Shown here piece after piece: positions 1 to 8,781 of a DNA stretch of 60,109 nucleotides. Both the position numbers and the translations under genes were made by a program. The DNA is from Rhodoferax sp. (lineage in GTDB: Bacteria; Pseudomonadota; Gammaproteobacteria; Burkholderiales; Burkholderiaceae_C): positions 1 to 60,109 of the forward strand of contig NZ_JAQTWM010000012.1 of NCBI RefSeq assembly GCF_028689305.1, given 5' to 3'. Each line of letters begins with the position of its first letter. The first letter of the stretch is position 1. The notes below the pieces were generated by a model, which saw nothing but the letters and a program-made list of their open reading frames with translations, was not told the DNA's origin and ran no database searches.

Positions 1-672
1 CTGCGTCGTTTTGGCCTGGTGCGCAACCAGATCCATTTCCTGGGCAACTACTCGTTGGGCATCATCAGCGTGTCGGGCCTGTTCGTGGGTTTTGTCATGG
101 CGTTGCAGGGCTACTACACCTTGCAGGATTTTGGTTCGGCTGACGCGCTGGGACAGCTGGTGGCGCTGAGCCTGGTGCGTGAATTGGGGCCGGTGGTTTC
201 GGCGCTGTTGTTTGCCGGGCGGGCCGGCACCTCGCTCACGGCGGAAATTGGTCTGATGAAGGCCGGCGAGCAGCTCAGTGCGATGGAAATGATGGCGGTG
301 GACCCGGTCAGCCGCATTCTGGCGCCGCGTTTCTGGGGAGGCGTGATCGCCCTGCCGGTACTGGCGGCGGTGTTCAGCGCGGTGGGCATCATCGGCGGCT
401 GGTTTGTCGGTGTGGTGATGATTGGTGTCGACGGTGGCGCGTTCTGGAGCCAGATGCAGGGGGGGGTGGACGTCTGGAGCGACATCGGAAACAGTGTCCT
501 CAAGAGCTTGGTGTTTGGTGTGACCGTGACTTTTGTCGCCCTGCTGCAAGGGCACGTGGCGCAGGCCACGCCTGAAGGTGTGTCGCTCGCAACGACGCGC
601 ACGGTGGTGATGTCCTCGCTGGCGGTGCTGGGGCTTGACTTTGTGTTGACCGCCGTGATGTTTGGTATTTGA
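1..672 (+). CDS. mlaE: MlaE, phospholipid ABC transporter permease (5' end outside window)
   Basis: Inner-membrane permease of the Mla system, which moves phospholipids between the outer and inner membranes. The reading frame is open from base 1, so the start and roughly the first 35-40 residues lie upstream; a GTG at 19 is internal. Visible MlaE hallmarks are LRELGPV-type sequence ([19 protein letters not shown]), [18 protein letters not shown] and the C-terminal [13 protein letters not shown]. Several hydrophobic segments fit a polytopic protein. The partner ATPase gene mlaF is expected just upstream, outside the window; mlaD follows. Confidence 0.95.
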   Translation: MRRFGLVRNQIHFLGNYSLGIISVSGLFVGFVMALQGYYTLQDFGSADALGQLVALSLVRELGPVVSALLFAGRAGTSLTAEIGLMKAGEQLSAMEMMAVDPVSRILAPRFWGGVIALPVLAAVFSAVGIIGGWFVGVVMIGVDGGAFWSQMQGGVDVWSDIGNSVLKSLVFGVTVTFVALLQGHVAQATPEGVSLATTRTVVMSSLAVLGLDFVLTAVMFGI

Positions 673-742
673 AACCTGGTGATCAGGGGCACGGCCATTG
701 TGGCGCGTGGTCCTGCTTGCCAAACCATGTGGGAGAGAGCTG

Positions 743-1231
743 ATGCAACGCTCCAGAACGGACGTGTGGGTGGGTTTGTTTGTGCTGATCGGTGCTGCTG
801 CAGTGCTGTTCATGGCGCTGCAGGCTGCCAATTTGCTGAGCCTGAATTTTCAGAAGACGTATGCCGTGGTGGCCACGTTTGATAATATTGGCGGGCTCAA
901 ACCCAAGGCTGCGGTAAAAAGTGCCGGCGTGGTCGTGGGGCGCGTGGAAAGTATTGCTTTTGATGACAAAAGCTTTCAGGCCCGGGTCACCCTGGCGCTG
1001 GAAAAGCGTTATGTCTTCCCCAAGGACAGCTCCCTGAAAATCCTGACCAGCGGCCTGCTGGGGGACCAGTATCTGGGGATTGAGGCGGGGGCTGACGATA
1101 AAAATCTGGCTTCGGGCGACGTGATCTCCAACACGCAGTCTGCGGTGGTGCTGGAGAACCTGATTGGCCAGTTTTTGTACAACAAGGCGGCGGAGCCAGC
1201 CGGTTCTGCGGCTTCCGGCGCTGCCAAATAA
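743..1231 (+). CDS. mlaD: MlaD, MCE-domain substrate-binding component
   Basis: Periplasmic, membrane-anchored lipid-binding subunit of the Mla transporter, 162 aa. An N-terminal transmembrane helix (about residues 8-28) precedes one MCE domain containing NIGGLKPKAAVKSAGVVVG. I chose ATG 743, preceded by GGGAGAG, over an upstream in-frame TTG at 698 that would add 15 unlike residues. The C-terminus is Ala/Gly-rich and low in complexity. It lies between mlaE and mlaA in the usual order for Burkholderiales. Confidence 0.93.
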   Translation: MQRSRTDVWVGLFVLIGAAAVLFMALQAANLLSLNFQKTYAVVATFDNIGGLKPKAAVKSAGVVVGRVESIAFDDKSFQARVTLALEKRYVFPKDSSLKILTSGLLGDQYLGIEAGADDKNLASGDVISNTQSAVVLENLIGQFLYNKAAEPAGSAASGAAK

Positions 1232-1237
1232 GACATC

Positions 1238-1993
1238 ATGAAGAAAAAAAATATTGTTCAGGGATTCAACCGTATCACCAGGCGTTTGTGCGCCGGGGCG
1301 GCCGTCCTGTTGCTGACTGCCTGCGCCGCGGCGCCGGGAGGCCATCCACGCGATCCGCTGGAATCCTTCAACCGGGGGGTCTATGGTTTTAATGATGCGC
1401 TTGACCGTGCGGTGATCAAGCCGGTGGCAACCACCTACCGTGATGTGATGCCGTCACCAGTGCGCACCGGGGTCACCAATTTTTTTGCCAATTTGCAGGA
1501 CGCCTGGTCTGCCGTGAACAATGCCTTGCAGCTCAAAGGTGAGGCAGCGGGCAACAGTCTGGTGCGTTTTGGGGTCAACAGCGTGTTTGGCCTGGCGGGG
1601 GTGCTGGACCTTGCCACCGAGATGGGCATTGAGCGCCACACCCGGGATTTTGGCCACACCCTGGGTTATTGGGGTGTTGGTCCCGGCCCGTATCTGGTGT
1701 TGCCGCTGCTGGGGCCGTCCACGGTTCGTGATACGGTGGCGCTGCCGGTGGACGATCAAGGCAATCCGTTGTCCCGCGCGGATGTGCCCAGCCGCAATGC
1801 TGCCACCGCCTTGAAGCTGGTGAACACACGGGCCCAACTGCTGCAGGCTTCGGAGATGCTTGGCCAGGTGGCGCTGGACCCCTACACCTTTACCCGTGAC
1901 GCCTATTTGCAGAGCCGCCGCAACGCCGTGTATGACGGCAATCCACCAGACGAGGAAGTGATCCCTGCCCCTGGTGACAAGGCTGACCAATAA
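1238..1993 (+). CDS. mlaA: MlaA (VacJ) outer-membrane lipoprotein
   Basis: Outer-membrane lipoprotein that removes phospholipids from the outer leaflet and hands them to MlaC. 251 aa. A lipoprotein signal ends in the lipobox LTAC with the lipidated Cys at residue 29. The family core DPLESFNRGVYGFNDALDR follows the mature N-terminus, and GYWGVGPGPYLVLPLLGPS lies in the middle. In enterobacteria vacJ is unlinked from mlaFEDCB; here it is inside the operon between mlaD and mlaC, as is usual in Burkholderiales. It begins 6 bp after mlaD. Confidence 0.95.
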   Translation: MKKKNIVQGFNRITRRLCAGAAVLLLTACAAAPGGHPRDPLESFNRGVYGFNDALDRAVIKPVATTYRDVMPSPVRTGVTNFFANLQDAWSAVNNALQLKGEAAGNSLVRFGVNSVFGLAGVLDLATEMGIERHTRDFGHTLGYWGVGPGPYLVLPLLGPSTVRDTVALPVDDQGNPLSRADVPSRNAATALKLVNTRAQLLQASEMLGQVALDPYTFTRDAYLQSRRNAVYDGNPPDEEVIPAPGDKADQ

Positions 1994-2015
1994 TTAATTT
2001 CTGGATGGGAGTGAC

Positions 2016-2681
2016 ATGATCATGCAAAGACGTTTCCTGCTTCGATGGTTATCCCTGGTGGGGGGTGTCGCCCTCACTCTCGGCACCTTGCCTGCGCGGG
2101 CAGCGGATGAGGCACCCGATGCGCTGATTGGCCGGCTGACCAAGGACGCACTCGATACCATTCAGGCGGACAAGGCCATCCAGGCCGGTGATGTGGATCG
2201 CATCATCGAACTGATGGACCAGAAAGTCATGCCTTACGTGAATTTCCAGCGGATGACCTCTTCTGCGGTTGGTCCGGCCTGGCGCAAGGCGACCCCGGAA
2301 CAGCGCGCCCGACTGGAGTCTGAGTTCAAGAAGCTCCTGGTGCGCACCTACTCCGGAGCCATGAGCCAGGCCAAGAACCTGACCTTCAGCATCAAACCCA
2401 TGCGGGCCGCGCCCGAGGACAAGGAAGTCATTGTGCGCACCCTGATCAAGGGGCGTGGTGACCCGGTGCAGCTCGATTACCGGCTGGAAAAAACCGCTGG
2501 TGAAGGTGCAGGCTGGAAAATTTACAACCTCAATGTGCTCGGCGTCTGGCTGGTGGACACCTATCGCAGCCAGTTTTCCCAAGAGATCAATGCCAAGGGC
2601 CTTGACGGGCTGATTGCCACGCTGACCGAGCGTAACAAGGCCAATGCTGCCGCGGGGGCTGCCAAACCCGCCAAAGGTTGA
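2016..2681 (+). CDS. mlaC: MlaC, periplasmic phospholipid shuttle
   Basis: Soluble periplasmic carrier (Tgt2/MlaC family) that moves phospholipid between MlaA and MlaD. 221 aa with a Sec signal peptide ending near ARA (about residue 29). The MlaC-type core includes KVMPYVNFQRMTSSAVG and the late block YNLNVLGVWLVDTYRSQF. ATG 2016 has a GGGAG upstream; ATG 2022 is an alternative giving two fewer residues. The stop overlaps the start region of the next gene. Confidence 0.94.
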   Translation: MIMQRRFLLRWLSLVGGVALTLGTLPARAADEAPDALIGRLTKDALDTIQADKAIQAGDVDRIIELMDQKVMPYVNFQRMTSSAVGPAWRKATPEQRARLESEFKKLLVRTYSGAMSQAKNLTFSIKPMRAAPEDKEVIVRTLIKGRGDPVQLDYRLEKTAGEGAGWKIYNLNVLGVWLVDTYRSQFSQEINAKGLDGLIATLTERNKANAAAGAAKPAKG

Positions 2682-2956
2682 ATGTGCTGACCTTGCCGCA
2701 GACGCTGACGCTGGCCACGGCGACCGACTGCCTGCGTGAGCTGGGAGCGGTGTTGCAGGCAGAGTCGACCGTGGTGGAGGTGGATGCGGTCAATCTGAGC
2801 CAGTTTGACTCTGCCGCGCTGGCGGTGCTGTTGGCGCTGCGCCGCCAGGCCCTGACGCGCGGCAGGTCTTTCCGTCTGGTTGGGTGGCCCCCGCGCCTGG
2901 CGGATCTGGCAGGCCTGTATGGCATTGCCGAACTGCTGTCGGCGCCGGTGACCTGA
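2678..2956 (+). CDS. mlaB: MlaB-like STAS-domain protein
   Basis: Small cytoplasmic STAS-domain protein, about 90-92 aa, expected to bind and stabilise the MlaF ATPase. The characteristic block is VNLSQFDSAALAVLLALRR, with the Ser/Thr turn before the central helix. No ATG is in frame: translation must start at TTG 2678 (overlapping the mlaC stop as TTGA) or GTG 2684, suggesting coupling to mlaC. The family is diverse, so the assignment rests mainly on position. Confidence 0.85.
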   Translation: MNVLTLPQTLTLATATDCLRELGAVLQAESTVVEVDAVNLSQFDSAALAVLLALRRQALTRGRSFRLVGWPPRLADLAGLYGIAELLSAPVT

Positions 2957-2979
2957 CCCGCCGGTAAAATCGCCAACCC

Positions 2980-3927
2980 ATGCCTGCGATCTCATTTCAA
3001 TCCGTTTCCAAAGCCTACCCTTCTCCGCGCGGTCCTCAGGGCAGCACCTTTCTGGCGCTTGACAACGTCAGCCTGAACATCGAGCAAGGAGAGTTTTTTG
3101 GTCTGCTTGGCCCCAATGGGGCTGGCAAAACCACCCTGATCACCATTCTGGCCGGACTCGCCAAAGCGACGTCCGGGCGTGCCAGCGTGATGGGCCACGA
3201 TGTCCAGACCGATTTTGCCGCTGCCCGGCGGGCGATTGGCGTCGTGCCGCAGGAGCTGGTGTTTGACCCGTTTTTCAATGTGCGCGAAGCCTTGCGGTTT
3301 CAGTCCGGATACTTCGGTGTGCAACACAACGATGACTGGATTGACGAACTGCTCGACAGTCTGGGTCTGGCCGACAAGGCCAACGCCAACATGCGGGCGC
3401 TGTCAGGCGGCATGAAACGCCGGGTGCTGGTCGGGCTGGCGCTGGTGCACAAGCCCCCGGTGATCGTGCTGGATGAACCTACCGCCGGCGTGGATGTGGA
3501 GCTGCGCCAGACCTTGTGGCACTTCATTGCCAAACTCAATAAACAGGGCCACACCGTGCTGCTGACCACCCACTACCTGGAAGAGGCGGAGGCGCTGTGT
3601 GGCCGTATTGCGATGCTCAAGACCGGCCGGGTGGTGGCGCTGGACAGCACCAGTGCGCTGCTCAAGGCGGCGTCCAGCAATGTGCTGCGTTTCAAGGTCG
3701 ACCGCGACCTGCCGCCCGCCCTGGCCGCGGGCGCCCGCGTGACCGGCCGGGTGGTACAGGTGCCTGCGCAGGACGCGTTGGCGGTTGAGCGTTATCTGGC
3801 GCTGGTTCGCGAGGCGGGTTTGATCGCCCACGATATCGAAATTCGCCGGGCCGACCTGGAAGATGTTTTCCTGGACGTGATGAACCGGCATGCCGATTCG
3901 GCAGGGGCCAGAGGAGCGCAGTCATGA
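2980..3927 (+). CDS. ABC-2 exporter ATPase, YadG-like
   Basis: ATP-binding subunit of an ABC-2 type exporter, 315 aa. Walker A GPNGAGKTT at residues 44-52, signature LSGGMKRR near 141-148, Walker B VIVLDEPTAG near 162-171, and the switch histidine in TTHYLEEAE. Length and sequence resemble E. coli YadG. It is not MlaF, which is shorter and should lie upstream of mlaE. The permease gene overlaps its stop by 4 bp (ATGA). The substrate is unknown; placement between mlaB and ibaG suggests envelope-related transport. Confidence 0.9.
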   Translation: MPAISFQSVSKAYPSPRGPQGSTFLALDNVSLNIEQGEFFGLLGPNGAGKTTLITILAGLAKATSGRASVMGHDVQTDFAAARRAIGVVPQELVFDPFFNVREALRFQSGYFGVQHNDDWIDELLDSLGLADKANANMRALSGGMKRRVLVGLALVHKPPVIVLDEPTAGVDVELRQTLWHFIAKLNKQGHTVLLTTHYLEEAEALCGRIAMLKTGRVVALDSTSALLKAASSNVLRFKVDRDLPPALAAGARVTGRVVQVPAQDALAVERYLALVREAGLIAHDIEIRRADLEDVFLDVMNRHADSAGARGAQS

Positions 3928-4679
3928 CCGGCTGGCAAATGCTGTTCTACAAGGAAGTGCTGCGGTTCTGGCGGGTGGCGGCGCAGACCATCACCGGCCC
4001 GGTGTTGACGGCCATGCTGTATCTGCTGATTTTTGGCCATGCGCTCGAATCCCACGTCAAGGTCTATGACCTGGTGAGTTACACCGCTTTTCTGGTGCCT
4101 GGCCTGGCCATGATGAGCCTGCTGCAGAATGCCTTCGCCAACAGCTCGTCGTCATTGATCGCCAGCAAGGTCATGGGCAATCTGGTGTTCCTGCTGTTGA
4201 CGCCGCTGTCGCACGTGCATTGGTTCGTGGCCTATGTGGGGGCCGCCATTGTTCGCGGGCTGGTGGTTGGTCTGGGGGTGTTTGTGGTGTCGGCCTTTTT
4301 CACCGACTTCAGTTTCGTGGCCCCGGCGTGGATTGTGGTGTTCGCGTTGATGGGGGCGGCGCTGATGGGCGCGCTGGGCATCATTGCCGGCTTGTGGTCT
4401 GAAAAATTCGACCAACTGGCGGCGTTCCAGAACTTTGTGGTGATGCCCATGACGTTTTTGAGTGGTGTGTTTTATTCCATCCATTCCTTGCCGCCGTTCT
4501 GGCAAACCGTGAGCCACTTCAATCCATTTTTCTACATGATTGATGGTTTTCGTTATGGCTTTTTCGGCATCAGTGATGTGTCGCCGTGGCTGAGTCTGGG
4601 TGTTGTGGGCGCAACCACACTGGGGGTCAGCGCTGTTGCGCTGTACCTGTTGCGCATTGGTTACCGTATTCGTTCCTGA
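3924..4679 (+). CDS. ABC-2 exporter permease, YadH-like
   Basis: Membrane subunit of the ABC-2 exporter, 251 aa with about six hydrophobic segments. The late block PMTFLSGVFYSIHSLPPFWQ followed by FNPFFYMIDGFRYGFFG is typical of the ABC-2 membrane family and YadH. ATGA overlap with the ATPase gene indicates translational coupling and a two-subunit exporter. Confidence 0.9.
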   Translation: MTGWQMLFYKEVLRFWRVAAQTITGPVLTAMLYLLIFGHALESHVKVYDLVSYTAFLVPGLAMMSLLQNAFANSSSSLIASKVMGNLVFLLLTPLSHVHWFVAYVGAAIVRGLVVGLGVFVVSAFFTDFSFVAPAWIVVFALMGAALMGALGIIAGLWSEKFDQLAAFQNFVVMPMTFLSGVFYSIHSLPPFWQTVSHFNPFFYMIDGFRYGFFGISDVSPWLSLGVVGATTLGVSAVALYLLRIGYRIRS

Positions 4680-4693
4680 TTTTTTGGATTTTT

Positions 4694-4936
4694 ATGACAG
4701 CTGACCAGCTTAAAGCACTGATTGCCGCCGGATTGCCGTGTGGGCACCTCGAAGTGGAGGGTGACGGGCGCCACTGGTATGCCACCCTGGTTTCGGCCGA
4801 GTTTGAGGGCAAGCGCGCCATCCAGCGCCACCAGCGGGTATATGCCACGCTGGGTGACCGGATGAAAACCGACGAGGTGCACGCCCTGTCCATCAAGGCG
4901 TTCACCCCGGCTGAGTGGGCAGCGTTGAACGCCTGA
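4694..4936 (+). CDS. ibaG: IbaG/BolA-family protein
   Basis: BolA-like protein of 80 aa, thought to partner monothiol glutaredoxins in Fe-S or redox regulation. The family core is [10 protein letters not shown]-like ([17 protein letters not shown]) followed by [19 protein letters not shown] and a late [14 protein letters not shown] 4694 gives the normal BolA length; the upstream in-frame extension overlaps the permease gene and is not protein-like. Order mlaB-ibaG-murA is conserved with E. coli apart from the inserted exporter. Confidence 0.93.
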   Translation: MTADQLKALIAAGLPCGHLEVEGDGRHWYATLVSAEFEGKRAIQRHQRVYATLGDRMKTDEVHALSIKAFTPAEWAALNA

Positions 4937-4940
4937 AGCC

Positions 4941-6212
4941 ATGGACAAATTACTGATTCGCGGCGGTCGTGCCCTCAATGGCGAAGTCACCATCTCCGGC
5001 GCCAAGAATGCCGCTCTGCCTGAACTCTGCGCCGCCTTGCTGACGGCCGAACCGGTTACCCTGCGCAATGTGCCACGCCTGCAGGATGTAGCCACCATGC
5101 TCAAACTCATTCGCAACATGGGGGTGAGTGCCGAGCGTTCTGACGACGGCCTGGTGTTGATCGATGCGGGTGCTTTGAACAACCCTCAGGCCCCTTACGA
5201 GCTGGTCAAAACCATGCGCGCCTCGGTGCTGGCGCTGGGGCCTTTGCTGGCCCGTTTTGGCCACGCCAAGGTGTCGCTGCCCGGCGGCTGCGCGATTGGC
5301 TCACGCCCGGTGGATCAGCACATCAAGGGACTGACCGCCATGGGCGCCGAAATCGTGGTCGAACACGGCTACATGGTGGCCAGGTTGCCCGCGGGCCGCA
5401 CCCGCCTGAAAGGGGCCCGCATCACCACCGACATGGTCACCGTCACCGGCACCGAAAACTTTCTGATGGCCGCCACCCTGGCCGAAGGCGAAACCATTCT
5501 GGAAAACGCCGCGCAAGAGCCCGAGATCCCCGACCTGGCAGAAATGCTGATCAAGATGGGTGCCAGGATCGAGGGCCACGGCACCAGCCGCATCCGCATC
5601 CAGGGCGTGGAAAAACTCCATGGCTGCACCCACCAGGTGGTGGCCGACCGCATCGAAGCGGGCACCTTTTTGTGCGCCGTGGCCGTGGCCGGGGGCGACG
5701 TGCTGGCCCAACATGGCCGCATCGACCACCTGGAAGCCGTGGTCGAGAAACTGCGCGATGCTGGCGTGACCGTCACCGCCGAGCCAGACGGCATCCGGGT
5801 GCAGTCGCCGGGTGCGGCGCACCTCAAGGCTCAGAGCTTTCGCACCACCGAATACCCAGGCTTTCCGACCGACATGCAGGCCCAGTTCATGGCGCTCAAC
5901 GCGGTGGCCAGGGGTGCATCCAAGGTCACCGAGACCATCTTCGAAAACCGCTTCATGCACGTCAACGAGCTGGTGCGCCTGGGGGCCAACATCCAGATCG
6001 ACGGCAAGGTGTCGATGGTTGAAGGGGTGCCGCAACTCTCGGGTGCCACCGTCATGGCGACCGACTTGCGCGCCTCGGCCAGCCTGGTGATTGCCGCCTT
6101 GGTGGCCGAAGGCGAAACCCTGGTCGACCGCATCTATCACCTGGACCGTGGTTACGACCAGATGGAAACCAAGCTGCGCGCCCTGGGTGCCGACATCGAG
6201 CGCGTCAAGTAA
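4941..6212 (+). CDS. murA: UDP-N-acetylglucosamine 1-carboxyvinyltransferase
   Basis: Catalyses the first committed step of peptidoglycan synthesis: enolpyruvyl transfer from PEP to UDP-GlcNAc in the cytoplasm. 423 aa, full length. Active-site Cys is residue 117 in [13 protein letters not shown], so the enzyme has the fosfomycin-sensitive Cys rather than Asp. N-terminal Lys/Asn pair is in SGAKNAALP. It starts 4 bp after ibaG. Confidence 0.98.
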   Translation: MDKLLIRGGRALNGEVTISGAKNAALPELCAALLTAEPVTLRNVPRLQDVATMLKLIRNMGVSAERSDDGLVLIDAGALNNPQAPYELVKTMRASVLALGPLLARFGHAKVSLPGGCAIGSRPVDQHIKGLTAMGAEIVVEHGYMVARLPAGRTRLKGARITTDMVTVTGTENFLMAATLAEGETILENAAQEPEIPDLAEMLIKMGARIEGHGTSRIRIQGVEKLHGCTHQVVADRIEAGTFLCAVAVAGGDVLAQHGRIDHLEAVVEKLRDAGVTVTAEPDGIRVQSPGAAHLKAQSFRTTEYPGFPTDMQAQFMALNAVARGASKVTETIFENRFMHVNELVRLGANIQIDGKVSMVEGVPQLSGATVMATDLRASASLVIAALVAEGETLVDRIYHLDRGYDQMETKLRALGADIERVK

Positions 6213-6237
6213 CAGCCAGCCGCAGCAGCTATAAGAT

Positions 6238-6286
6238 GCTATTGTTTTAATAGCTGTTTGCGCATGTTTTATAAGGGCTAGAGGCC
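6238..6286 (+). repeat. 49-bp double-hairpin repeat, copy 1 (murA-hisG)
   Basis: Ten elements of this family occur in the window; the orientation given puts the GCTAT-ATAGC stem first. Here GCTAT (6238), N7, ATAGC (6250-6254), 20 nt, then GGGCTAGAGGCC (6275-6286). It ends 3 bp before the hisG ATG, and its GAGG is the only purine-rich stretch available as a hisG ribosome site. Confidence 0.85.
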
Positions 6287-6289
6287 AAA

Positions 6290-6925
6290 ATGATCACTAT
6301 TGCACTGTCCAAGGGACGTATCTTTGAAGAAACCCTGCCGCTGCTCAAAGCCGCAGGCATCGAGGTGCTGGAAGACCCCGAAAAATCCCGCAAACTCATT
6401 TTGACCACCAACCAGCCCGACGTGCGGGTGCTGGTGGTGCGCGCCACCGACGTGCCCACCTACGTGCAATACGGCGGGGCCGACATGGGCATCACCGGCA
6501 AGGACACGCTGCTGGAGCACGGCAGCGATGGCCTGTACCAGCCGCTGGATTTGCAGATTGCCAAATGCCGCATCAGCGTGGCGGTGCGCTCGGACTTTGA
6601 CTACCAAAGCGCCGTCAAAAAAGGTTCGCGCCTGACGGTGGCCACCAAATACGTGGCGATTTCACGCGAGTTTTTCGCCAGCAAAGGCGTGCACGTGGAC
6701 CTGATCAAGCTCTACGGCAGCATGGAACTCGCCCCTCTGGTCGGCATGGCCGATGCCATCGTGGACCTGGTCTCCACCGGCAACACCCTCAAGGCCAACC
6801 ACCTGGTGGAGGTGGAACACATCATGGACATCAGCTCCCGCCTGGTGGTCAACCAGGCCGCGCTGAAGCTCAAACAGGCACCGATTCGCCGCATCATTGA
6901 CGCGTTTGAGTCGGCGGTGGGGTGA
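6290..6925 (+). CDS. hisG: ATP phosphoribosyltransferase, short form
   Basis: First enzyme of histidine synthesis (ATP + PRPP to phosphoribosyl-ATP). At 211 aa it is the short HisG form lacking the C-terminal regulatory domain, which in known cases needs HisZ for activity; no hisZ is visible in this window. Typical blocks are [15 protein letters not shown] at the N-terminus, [12 protein letters not shown], and [14 protein letters not shown] for PRPP binding. Leads the his operon. Confidence 0.97.
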   Translation: MITIALSKGRIFEETLPLLKAAGIEVLEDPEKSRKLILTTNQPDVRVLVVRATDVPTYVQYGGADMGITGKDTLLEHGSDGLYQPLDLQIAKCRISVAVRSDFDYQSAVKKGSRLTVATKYVAISREFFASKGVHVDLIKLYGSMELAPLVGMADAIVDLVSTGNTLKANHLVEVEHIMDISSRLVVNQAALKLKQAPIRRIIDAFESAVG

Positions 6926-7241
6926 TCAGCGTTCTTGCCCCAGGCGGCTGAGCGCATCCAGCGGGCTGCCTGTGCCGCCCGCGGCCACTTGGAGCACATG
7001 CAAGCCCACTGAACCGGATGAAGCAGCGTACCCAGTACACACAAGCCGGTTCATTAAAGTGTTGATGAAATCGGGACTTTGACCCTTTTGAATCGTCCCG
7101 GGCTTGACCCGTTTTCATGGGCACATGGGGCTTCCACATGGGGCTTCCTATGGAAGCTCAGGAATCGGCTGATTTTCTGCTCTAATGATTTTTCTTGATG
7201 CTTTCTTTCGAATTTGTTGGCCGAAAGGAGATTTACCAATC
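6926..7241 (+). other. Gene-poor gap after hisG with inverted and tandem repeats
   Basis: No confident gene in 316 bp. On the minus strand an ATG frame of 42 codons (7054 down to 6926) ends exactly tail-to-tail with hisG; I do not recognise it. It contains 8-bp inverted arms TGAACCGG (7010-7017) and CCGGTTCA (7046-7053). A perfect 13-bp tandem duplication CACATGGGGCTTC lies at 7122-7134 and 7135-7147, overlapping a 6-bp-stem hairpin GCTTCC-TAT-GGAAGC (7143-7157). This marks the left edge of the accessory block inserted in the his operon. Confidence 0.5.
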
Positions 7242-7823
7242 ATGCGCAAGCTGATCGTCTGCAACATCATTTCGCTTGACGGGTTTTTCTCCGGCCCAGG
7301 CGGGAACATCATGGCCATGCCGTTCGACAGCGGCTTCTCCGACTACAACGCGGAACGGCTCCGGGCGGCCGGCACGCTGCTACTCGGGCGTCAGTCGTTC
7401 GAGGCCTTCCGCTCCTACTGGCCCGCGGTTGCCGAGGACGCGAGTCAGCCGGCGGTGGAGCGCGAAATCTCGCGTCTCAACACCACTATCGAGAAGGTGG
7501 TGGTCTCGAACAGCCTGAAGCCAGAGGAGGTCGAGGGGTGGGGGCCGACCCGTGTCGTACCGCGTGCCAGTGCACACGCGGAGGTCGCGGCACTCAAGAA
7601 GGGGCTGGGGCGGGAAATCCTGGTATTTGGCAGTCACGTCCTCTGGAACGATCTTCTCGCCGCTGGCTTGGTCGATGAGCTGCATTTCATGATCGGCGCT
7701 GGTGTTGTTGGTGAGGGTGTCCGGGCCTTCGAGACCCGGTCGCCTGGCTCGCTTCGCCTGCTGGACACCCGCACCTTCGATGGCTCAAGCCTGCTTCTGG
7801 TTCGGTACGCCGTCGAGCGCTGA
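7242..7823 (+). CDS. Dihydrofolate reductase / RibD C-terminal domain protein
   Basis: 193-aa single-domain protein of the RibD_C (DHFR-like) superfamily, like YyaP/YwjB; probably an NADPH-dependent reductase of unknown substrate. Evidence: N-terminal KLIVCNIISLDGFFSGPGG, the GTLLLGRQSFEAF block, EILVFGSHVLWNDLLAAGLVDEL and a C-terminal strand. AAAGGAG precedes ATG 7242, favouring it over 7185. It is the first gene of the block between hisG and hisD and is followed by an attC-like site, consistent with a captured gene cassette. It is not a histidine enzyme. Confidence 0.8.
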   Translation: MRKLIVCNIISLDGFFSGPGGNIMAMPFDSGFSDYNAERLRAAGTLLLGRQSFEAFRSYWPAVAEDASQPAVEREISRLNTTIEKVVVSNSLKPEEVEGWGPTRVVPRASAHAEVAALKKGLGREILVFGSHVLWNDLLAAGLVDELHFMIGAGVVGEGVRAFETRSPGSLRLLDTRTFDGSSLLLVRYAVER

Positions 7824-7847
7824 TTGCCGGTGCACGACAAGGCCTAC

Positions 7848-7927
7848 GCCTGACATGGCGCTCAACCTCGCTCCCTACGGTCGCTGCGCGATGAAGCCGA
7901 GCAGCGTCGGTGACTTCAAACGTTGGC
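7848..7927 (+). other. Candidate integron attC-like recombination site
   Basis: An 80-bp segment directly after the reductase gene begins with GCCTGAC (cf. R'' box RYYYAAC) and CGCTCAAC, and ends with ACTTCAAACGTTGGC (cf. L' and R' GTTRRRY). Both boxes deviate from consensus by one or two bases. The next gene starts 13 bp after the putative core site, a spacing usual for cassettes. No integrase gene is in the window. Confidence 0.4.
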
Positions 7928-7940
7928 TCCACCAGGCATC

Positions 7941-8765
7941 ATGAGACTACTTGCTCATCTCTTATTTTGCGCAGCATGTTATGGCAATGCGTATGCTGCA
8001 TGTGAACACAAGACGTTATCTGTGCGAGGCATTGATCGTACGGGAATGGTTTGCGCACCGGCTTCCACGACTGCGCCTGCGCCAACGGTGCTTGCCTTCC
8101 ATGGGCGTGGAAGCAGTGCCAAGGAAATGGCAATGGGCACGCGCCTGCACATCGAGTGGCCGGAAGCATTGGTGGTGTATCTCGATGGCCTTCCTGGCAA
8201 CCCTGCTCCATACGACCGGGAAGGTCTGCATCCAGGGTGGCAGATCAACCCCGGCGACATGAACGACCGCGATGTCGCATTGACCGATGCGACGCTGGAT
8301 GCGTTGGCCCAGCATTACAAAATTGACCAGCGAAGGGTGTTTGCAGTCGGGCATTCAAACGGGGCACGTTTTGTCGGAATTTTATGGGCGCTGCGCGGGC
8401 ATCGTTTTGCCGCGCTAGCATTTTCTGCTGCCCAGGCCGACACACTGATCGACGTGGCTGAGCCACGTTCCGTTTTTATGGGGATGGGTATCCGGGACGA
8501 TATCGTTCCCTTTGAATGGCAACGCCAATCCATCAAGTACGCTGCTGCTCGGTTTGGCATCATTTCGGTTGAAGCCAAACAAGATGAAGTCAGTCTTGCA
8601 AGAAACAGCGACGGTGTTGAATTAGTGACTTTCATCCATAGCGGCAACCACGCTTGGCCTGCCAGACAGACACAAATGATCGTCAGCTTTTTCCGTCGGC
8701 AAAGCCAACAGCCCAACGTTGCAGTCAGCAGGGACGCGCCGCAAGCCGTGCGCCCGTTACCTTGA
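7941..8765 (+). CDS. Secreted PHB-depolymerase/feruloyl-esterase-like hydrolase
   Basis: 274-aa alpha/beta hydrolase of the LpqC/PHB depolymerase-like esterase group. A Sec signal peptide ends near AYA (about residue 19). HGRGSSAKEM supplies the oxyanion loop, GHSNGAR the nucleophile elbow (Ser in G-H-S-N-G), RDDIVPFEW a likely catalytic Asp, and HSGNHAWP the catalytic His. Expected to be periplasmic or exported; the substrate is unknown. Base composition looks lower in GC than the neighbouring his genes, fitting acquisition. Confidence 0.8.
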   Translation: MRLLAHLLFCAACYGNAYAACEHKTLSVRGIDRTGMVCAPASTTAPAPTVLAFHGRGSSAKEMAMGTRLHIEWPEALVVYLDGLPGNPAPYDREGLHPGWQINPGDMNDRDVALTDATLDALAQHYKIDQRRVFAVGHSNGARFVGILWALRGHRFAALAFSAAQADTLIDVAEPRSVFMGMGIRDDIVPFEWQRQSIKYAAARFGIISVEAKQDEVSLARNSDGVELVTFIHSGNHAWPARQTQMIVSFFRRQSQQPNVAVSRDAPQAVRPLP

Positions 8766-8781
8766 ACATTGGACATACACG

